Of a DNA stretch of 64,000 bases, positions 57,393-64,000 are shown one piece after another (within the stretch, counting starts at the first letter, position 1; the number at the start of each line of letters is the position of its first letter). Source of the stretch: Helianthus annuus (taxonomy: Eukaryota; Streptophyta; Magnoliopsida; Asterales; Asteraceae); contig NC_035438.2 of assembly GCF_002127325.2 (NCBI RefSeq), forward strand, positions 146,829,207 through 146,893,206, given 5' to 3'. The notes under the pieces were generated by a model. It made no database searches. It was given only the letters and a program-made list of their open reading frames with translations, and was not told the DNA's origin. A program made the translations under genes and the position numbers.

Positions 57393-59300
57393 ATCTTTCT
57401 GACTAATTTTACAAGTGGTAAAGAGGTTTCTGTAGATGTCTCATTCCTACAGGAAAACCTACAAGTGATATTTTTTTTTGTTATACTTTGAAGAGATTAT
57501 GTTTACAAGTGATGCAGAGATTTCTAAACTGCAAATGGTAAATCAGGGACATTAAGTTGTACTTAATTTACTATTCATATGAGATTGATAAACAAGATGA
57601 TGAACCATATCCCCATGCTTCATAAGTGGTAAACTTAAAAATGGTAAACACAAACACATTTTCCGGAAAAATCATTTTGATTAAAACAAACTTAAGTGTT
57701 TTGAAATCTAAATGAGAAAATGGTTTGTTGAAAGGGGGAGTTCTGATTGTTTATGCCGAGTGAATTGAGATTTGATGTGATTCGATATCAGTTGTCAAGT
57801 TTCTGTACAGTTTGTGTTGTTTTCTATGTTTTCAAGTGGGTCAAGAGTCTAGTAGTTTTCAAATTTCCTTTGAAATGTGTTTGCATTTTAGGGGGAGTAG
57901 AAAATTTCAGAAAATCCAAAAACATTAGAAAATTTGAAAAAGCCAAAAACATGATAAAATTCAAAAATGAGTTTCGTTGTGAAAAGAGGAAATGATAGTA
58001 CGTTAGTAGGCTGTCACAACATGCTAAAGAATTGGAAAGATAATATGTGATAAACAGTCTTACTGTGGATATGTCAGTAAGTTTTTACACATTTAGTAAA
58101 CTGTGACGAGATATAAATCTAAAAGTTCAAACTTGCTTGTTCTGTGGGTTAACACAAACTTGGATATATAGGTAACCCCTGAAATCTTGTTTGAAAGGTT
58201 CCTTATTCTGAGATACTAGGTCTTTATGCTCAGTGATATCTGGGGTATTATCCCGGGACTTCTGCTGTATGGAAGTACTGACCTAGTCCCCGGATAATAC
58301 TTTTCGCAAAAAGCTTGAAACATAGCTTCACCCTCAGCATGCTGATGAAACAATAAAATTGATAGTCGCTGCTGTTGAAATTAAAAGATCCTCTAAAGGG
58401 GACACACCAAAAGTCGAAGCCGTCATCTCTCTGCGTATACGGAAGTATCAACCTGAGCTCTCACGGCCCTCGCATCTAACCCCTATACAGATATCATCTG
58501 TGGTATATTCACTTGTAAGACTGAATATTGGGATCTGGATACGGGAGTATATTCAAGTAGTGGGACACACGAATAAGTTAGTATCTAAAACATTAATATC
58601 GTATCTCGGATCAGTTGAACTTTGTGTGAAAATTTCAGTGGACCGATATACTGACAATCTAGGTAAATTGTTTAGAACTGAAAATGTAATCTAGCTTAAT
58701 GGTGTTAGTGACATGTCTCATAAACTGATATGATCCTCTTACACGATCTCACAAAAAATAGTGCATGTAAATATTTCTTCTCTGCATTTCATTTCTTTAC
58801 ATTGAAAAATCCAAAAAGATTTTGTGTGTGTTTTAGCATAAATTTTCAAAAATCCACAAAGATTTTCAACAAACTGATGTTGGAAAGCTGATTATCAAAA
58901 TTCCGAGTGCTAAACATGATGACATTGTTGTGAGGGGGAGTGTGTCTAAATTGTCAATATATGTTTTTAAATCAACTAATGGTTCATCGTGTGTGTGTGA
59001 TTTGAGAGAGAGTTAGTGTTAGTGCATGCAAATTGTTAAAATTAGAAAATTTACTTCTGGGTTAAGAATGTGTAGGTGTAGCCAGGTTTTGGATTCAGTG
59101 GACATAGCTAAAGCCAGGCATCAAGTTTGAACATGTGAAGGCCAGACAACGATCCTGAAGATGTTGCTGAAGAACAAAGAAATACCAGCAAATCGAGAGG
59201 GGGAGTCTGAAGACAGAGAGAGAGAGAAGCTCAGAGGACTGATAAAGATTGAAGATTGAAGACTCGACACTTAAGACTCGTCAACATCTGAGGGGGAGTC
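57393..59300 (+). other. E6 3' non-coding tail with SL-B, SL-C, SL-D and PPT
   Basis: SL-B: GTATTATCCCGGGACT 58245-58260 pairs with AGTCCCCGGATAATAC 58285-58300, one mismatch in 16. SL-C: AAGGGG 58396-58401 with CCCCT 58480-58484, CGAAGCCGT 58415-58423 with ACGGCCCTCG 58463-58472. SL-D: TGAATAT 58522-58528 with TATATTCA 58548-58555. TACAAGTGGT or TACAAGTGAT occurs at about 57408, 57465 and 57502. The PPT GAGGGGGAGTC is at about 59290-59300. No gene is seen. Confidence 0.72.
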
Positions 59301-59889
59301 TGTTAGTGCAGTCATCTGTCGTCTTCGTCTTATGTCGAGTCTTGAGCTCGCGTTGCAGATCTGATCAAACATGATGTCATCTTATACAATGATGACATCA
59401 TAGAAATGACATCATCATTGCATCATATCACAAAATGTCAAAGTTATATACGGATCAGAATGCATGAAGGTTTCACATGAAGACAGAAGAGAATTTGGTC
59501 CAATCATATGCTTTCGTTTGAGGTCCAATCGTTTGAAGTCAACCGCTTGAAGTATATGCAAATTGATGTTGATCGTTTGAAATGTTGTAACCGTTTGAAA
59601 TTGTTAGCCGTTTGAAGGCTTTCGTTTGAGATTAGGTGTGACCGTTTGAGCATGTTCAAACGATCAGGTTCTAGTATAAATAGCCTTCAAACGAGTTCAA
59701 TTGTAACGATAGGGTCTATTGATACCGAAGTGCTGCCGGTATTTCCTCTCACTGTAAACACTGTCATTTTAATAGAAAAGAGGATTAAAGTGATTTTCTA
59801 GCTGTTTTCTAGTGCGTTTCTTAGTTTCCGCCTCTGAAACGTACGAGAGCTCTTCCGAACGACTCATTCAGGTCGAAATCGATCCTACA
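59301..59889 (+). repeat. E6 3' LTR (589 bp)
   Basis: TGTTAGTGCAGTC to GATCCTACA; TATAAATAG at 59675-59683; CGTTTGAA cluster at 59510-59700. Confidence 0.92.
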
Positions 59890-60785
59890 TTAAACAATTC
59901 CTCATAGCAAGCATGTGATTCAAGATAAACATTTAAATATGGCATGTGTCTAACATATCAAACCAAAAGAGACGCAACATGCTCATGACATAACCTCAAG
60001 TCTACGGGCGGGTCGTCAATCCTATAGCGCTACATATGTCACGGTTAGGCTCGTACGAAGTTAATGATAAGTTCAACACATAAGAATCACCCAAGTTTAA
60101 AGTATCAAGCCATCACGTATACAAGCATGTTATAGGAATGTTCATGTGTTTAAGCCAAATGTTCATGTGTAAGTTTTTGATAAGTAAACATGTTACACCC
60201 TAAAAGTGGTAAAAGTAAAAAGGGGAAAATACGAGTATACTCACATAATTGCTAAGTCTTCCGATTATCCAATCGTTGGCGAGTGTATGAGATTAGGAGG
60301 ATGGAACACCAAGGTAACCCTATAAGGGCAAACGATGGTGCATGAGTAAAAGGAATTATGACGGAGGATAAGAAGTGAAATCTAAAGTATTACTTGTTGC
60401 TGTATAAACATATATATATTTTATATAGTTTATACAATAATTCTAAATTACGTCTATCGGAAAGGTTATAGAAGTATCGTAAAAATAAATAAATAAATAA
60501 ATACATATATATTTATAATTATTGTTATGAAAATTTAATTGAATCCGATAGGCTTCGCCTGTTAAAATAAACGTGTTTCGTTTCACGGAATTTTACGAAA
60601 AACGGGCAGAGTTTCCTCTGTTTTTGGACAATCCCGACAACACAAGTTGTCGATTTATTTGTCAAAATTCAACAAGTAACAAAACATTTTATACGAGTTT
60701 CATAACGGAAATAAGTGTCTTTATACAAGTTTCAAAACACGTTTAGTGTACAAGTTCGAGTAACGGGCGTTTCATGATTAAACAA

Positions 60786-60789
<4 letters not shown>

Positions 60790-60833
<44 letters not shown>
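60790..60833. repeat. TA dinucleotide microsatellite
   Basis: About 22 uninterrupted TA units inside the E7 LTR. Confidence 0.95.
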
Positions 60834-60836
<3 letters not shown>

Positions 60837-61522
60837 ACTAATAATAAAAGTTGCGTCGCTTAAGAATATACCAAGTCTCGGATGAGTCGTTGACCCGATA
60901 GTTGACCGGGTTTGACCAGTTGACTATTGCTGACCGATCTTGACCCGTTGACTTGCCTTGACCAGTCAGTCCGAGCCGTGAAGCTGCTGAACCGTGAGAA
61001 CCGCACCAACCGAATAAATAAAAAAAACCAAAACAAAACTAAAATGAGACTTAAACAAACAAACCCAAATCAGATTCTGATTTTTGAAATGAAACTGAAG
61101 TTTAAACGAATAAAGTTCCAACTCTTACTAGAACCGAGGCGACCTCATTGACTTGGTGCCGACTGAACCTGAACCGAGCCTCCAATACCTCGCTGTCGTC
61201 GGCCGAAACTCAAACAAAACGAACAGAAACTCAACCCTACAAATCCGATCTTTTAAGCTGACCCAAAACGGAGCCGAAACTGTAATTCGCTGGAGATCAA
61301 GTTGCACTTACATAACCCGAACTAAACTTGAAAACTGAACCGAGTGAGCTAAACACAAAGGAACTCGAAGCTGTAAAACCCGAACTAACCCTGAAACTCG
61401 CTTAAAAACTCGAACCGGAATTAGGTTGGACTGGAACCGAAAGACATAACTGAAAAAAAATCTGATCCAGACACACCGGAACCGCCTCCGCCGTCTGCGA
61501 CGCCTACTGTCGCCGCTGTCTA

Positions 61523-61562
61523 CTTCTCTCTCCCTCTCTCTCTCTATCTCTCTCTCTCTCTC
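61523..61562. repeat. CT-rich microsatellite
   Basis: TCTC-type run with a few interruptions. Confidence 0.9.
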
Positions 61563-62041
61563 GCCACCGGTGGTGCTGATCGAGAAGAAGGAGGTGGTTG
61601 GGTGGTCGTCAGCCGAGCCACGTCCGAGAAGAAGGAGGTGACTGGTGTGCGGGAGTCGTGAGTGAAAGAGGGAGGAGGAGGAGGTGACTGGTGTGCGGGT
61701 GTCGCCGGAAACGTAGCTCCGGTTGTCGGAATTGGTGAGGGAGGGAGAGAACAGGGTGTGTTGGCATGAGCGGCTACAAGTTTGAGTTTGAGATCTGACT
61801 TCACAGTATGACTAAATATATGTAGATTAGGGTTTGGGGTACCATTTTCTCTTTCAAGTAAATACACAAGTAGTCCCTCAACTTAAAGAGTTAAATGGTC
61901 ACACTAACTTGGTTATCTAAATAACCTTTTAATTTAATTAGATTAATTAATTAATTACTATATTGTTTTTTTTAACAAAATAAATAATTAATTAATTAAA
62001 CGAATCATTAATTATATATAAATTTTTTGACGGATGTTACA

Positions 62042-64000
62042 GTCTCCCCTACTTTAGGAGATTTCGTCCTCGAAATCTAAAAGTAAGACTTTTGAAAAGA
62101 TGAGATCCAAAGATTTAACAGAGAGAATAGATGAGACTTGATTGCGAACGGGGTTCGTCTAAAAGACAAAGAATAAAGGAGAATAAGGGGAGTATAAAAG
62201 CGAATGATTGATTTTAATAAACGAATGCGAGTATAATGGTAGCATATGCATTGGATAGACGAAAGTAGCGTGTTAAGAATGTGGTCTCGTCACGGATAAT
62301 CGGATATAATGCGTTTGTGAGTTGTTTAAAGTTTGTATTAGGTCTAAAAGGTCTGCAAAACACCAAATTTCTCATGGCACGTTTTACGAAAGTTTGGTAG
62401 CATGGTGAAAACACTTATATATAGGAAGTACCAGCGGCGTATTCACCATGTTTTGACCACGTTACGTCCGTTTCGTATTCGGTGTCATGTTACGTTCTGT
62501 GTCTTACCATACACAGTAGTACACTCTATGGTTCTCATACGCCGATCACTGTAATCTCATGTGCACCCGCGATTATATTGATCGTCGCATGATCCGCATA
62601 GCTTGTACTAGTCGTGTATGAGTCAGGGTATACATAATTTAAAATTAAGAATGTGTACGTGTAGGAATGTAGTATGTAAGCAAGTCCATGCTTAAGTATG
62701 TATGGGACCCACGTAAGCAAATCACTCAGATTACGCTCGCGTACGGGTACGAATTTATGAATCATGAGTTTAAGTATGAATATGCATGTATGTATGAGCA
62801 TAAACATAAAACGTGTAAGTAGTATGTGGATAAGTATAAGCATAAAACGTATGAAAAATGAGTATAAATGCGAGTACAACAGGAGTATAAGCGTAATCAC
62901 AAGGTGTATGAGTATAAATACAAGTATCAGTGTGAACATAAGATGTATGAGCATAGATATGATTATGAATATAGGTGTAAAACATGAAGGTTAAGTATGA
63001 ATAAAATATATGTGTATGAATATAAGTGTAACAAAGTTGTGTAAGTGCAAATGGAAACATAAAGCGTGTGAATATGAATACGAATGTAGTATAGACATGA
63101 ATGTAAGGACAACGTAAGTGTATAATTGTGAGTGTATTTATTAATGTAAAACGTACGAATTCAGAATCGTGAGTATAACATAAATGTGTAAGTGTGAACA
63201 TAAGTGAAGGCGTAAAATGTATAAGCATGGATGTAGAAAATAATGATTTTGTTTATAGTATAAATCGAAATACATGAGTTTATGTGCGTAAAAGATCAAA
63301 AGTTTTGAGTATGAAAGAAAAAGTGAACGAGTGACACGCGTGAGATTGTTGTGAGATATTGACTAAAACATGTAAAATGGTATGCATATGTAGTTGTTTG
63401 CGTAAAACGTGAAGTTAAATAGATTGAGTTGTCATGAAATGCAGGATCTAGTTTGTGAATGTAAGGGAATATAAAACAGCTATTGGTTACATGAAACGTG
63501 CTTTGTAAAAAGAATGGAAATGCTACTACGGTTTTAAAAGAGATTACATAACTTGAAAATTTGTCGGTCCTTATGAAGTTTCTTTGCCCACGTGTTTTGA
63601 AGTTAATTGACGTATTGAATGAGGTTTTGAAAAAGTCCTAGAGGTTAATAAGTTTGCATCATTTTAAGCAACTTTGTGTTAGAAAATTTTGAAACTTATA
63701 GCTTCTTGTGAAAAAGTTGATCCTTAGAAAAAGGAATTTGGTACATGAACTTAGTGATTGTTGAAAAAAAATGTTTCATTGGTTTTGAAAAGGAATTTTT
63801 TTTGTAAATGATTGAATAATATTGGTAATATTTTATAGGTGTGTGCGAAAAAGTTGATTTGATTCTCAATTGAGAATAACAAGCTCTAGTTTAATGGTGT
63901 GAGAGGAGCGTGTTTCAATGTTTACGTTGGTTGGTGAATTTGTGGGCAATGGATTTATTAAACCGACCGGGCTGACAAGTAGTATTTCGTGAAATTTTGA
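62042..64000 (-). other. E7 interior, non-coding, with PPT and low-complexity tract
   Basis: 62042-62058 is the PPT on the minus strand and 62061-62078 the AGATTTCGAGGACGAAAT motif. From about 62640 to 63240 the plus strand is a drifting repeat of GTATGAATATAAGTGTAA-like units, which creates hydrophobic spurious frames on the minus strand (62535-62954, 62770-63228). The rest is AT-rich with no gene visible. Confidence 0.6.

Larger units (their letters stand above)
51345..59889 (+). mobile_element. E6: gag-only non-autonomous LTR retrotransposon (TR-GAG-like), best preserved
   Basis: TSD TTAAA (51340-51344 and 59890-59894). LTRs of 596 and 589 bp differ by one 7-bp duplication (ATCTGTC) and about 12 substitutions. 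One Gag-like frame of about 1318 codons has only one frameshift and one stop. There is no protease, integrase, RT or RNase H. It shares Gag, leader layout and 3' tail with E2 and E4. Confidence 0.92.
59895..62041 (-). repeat. E7 3' LTR, proximal segment with simple repeats
   Basis: Continues the E7 LTR right of E6. Contains a TA run of about 44 bp (60790-60833), a CT run (61523-61562), and a partial duplication around 61580-61700 (GAGAAGAAGGAGGTG and GAGGTGACTGGTGTGCGGG each twice). The minus-strand frame at 61544-61867 is proline/threonine-rich and spans these repeats; it is not called a gene. Confidence 0.7.
50995..64000 (-). mobile_element. E7: minus-strand Ty3-type element, 3' LTR plus non-coding interior (partial), carrying E6
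   Basis: On the minus strand the 3' LTR starts TGTAACATCCG at 62041 and ends GGTTGGGGTGTGACA at 50995, about 2.5 kb without E6. Next to its start lie the PPT CCTAAAGTAGGGGAGAC and the motif AGATTTCGAGGACGAAAT. The 2 kb of interior in view has no pol or chromodomain, although in E1 the homologous motif follows pol directly. It is probably a LARD-like non-autonomous derivative; the rest is outside the window. Confidence 0.75.

Noticed and set aside
61544..61867. Proline-rich minus-strand frame in E7 LTR
   Set aside because: Spans CT-rich and partially duplicated sequence inside the LTR; better explained as transcribed LTR sequence than as a gene.
62535..63228. Minus-strand frames that look like membrane proteins
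   Set aside because: Repetitive low-complexity DNA gives runs of hydrophobic codons; no start context, domain or conservation.

Overview
This window is plant nuclear DNA built almost entirely from nested LTR retrotransposons. I found no ordinary host gene, tRNA, rRNA, CRISPR array or bacterial-type operon. The elements point to a flowering plant: Ty3 chromovirus Gag-Pol with a C-terminal chromodomain, Ty1/copia-type UBN2 Gag, TGGTATCAGAGC (initiator-Met tRNA) primer sites, an Athila/Tat-type TGGCGC..GCCGGGG primer site, and LTRs of 0.4 to 3.3 kb. The style of the LTRs and of the long CCHC Gag proteins suggests Asteraceae, but that is inference from memory and not proof.

Layout, outermost to innermost, with boundaries set by 5-bp target-site duplications (TSDs). 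E0 is a minus-strand LTR-like host sequence (44955-46152, 49450-50994). Into it went an Athila/Tat-like element EA (minus; LTR 706-44954, leader 1-705). EA's LTR was split by E1, a Tekay-like chromovirus (1488-43983, TSD ATATA). E1 was hit four ways: its integrase by E2 (9335-20169, TSD CATCC) and by E3 (20253-27843, minus, TSD GGTGG), its 3' LTR by E4 (30555-43029, TSD CAGTC), and E4 in turn by E5 (33681-39645, TSD CAATC). E2 also holds a solo LTR (16761-19315, TSD TTATG). To the right, a second solo LTR (46153-49444, TSD GTTAA) sits in E0. A minus-strand element E7 starts at 50995; its LTR (to 62041) was split by E6 (51345-59889, TSD TTAAA), and its non-coding interior runs to the window end.

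How the parts work together. E1 and E5 are decayed autonomous-type Ty3 elements. E2, E4 and E6 are gag-only, non-autonomous copia-type elements (TR-GAG-like): each has LTRs, a primer site, a long repeat-rich leader, a conserved putative splice acceptor, one very long Gag-like frame with CCHC knuckles, no protease, integrase or reverse transcriptase, and then about 2 kb of non-coding sequence. That 3' tail is the most interesting thing here. It holds hairpins shared by all three families. One hairpin, 13-15 nt after the Gag stop, shows clear compensatory base changes across four copies, and two further stem-loops repeat the same apical motif. This looks like an undescribed structured RNA module of non-autonomous retrotransposons, perhaps for packaging or mobilisation in trans. 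E3 is a different non-autonomous type: it carries a 1.3-kilocodon frame that has neither Gag nor Pol signatures.

The coding frames I examined in detail are broken by nonsense codons, frameshifts or deletions, so none is expected to give a full-length protein as it stands.
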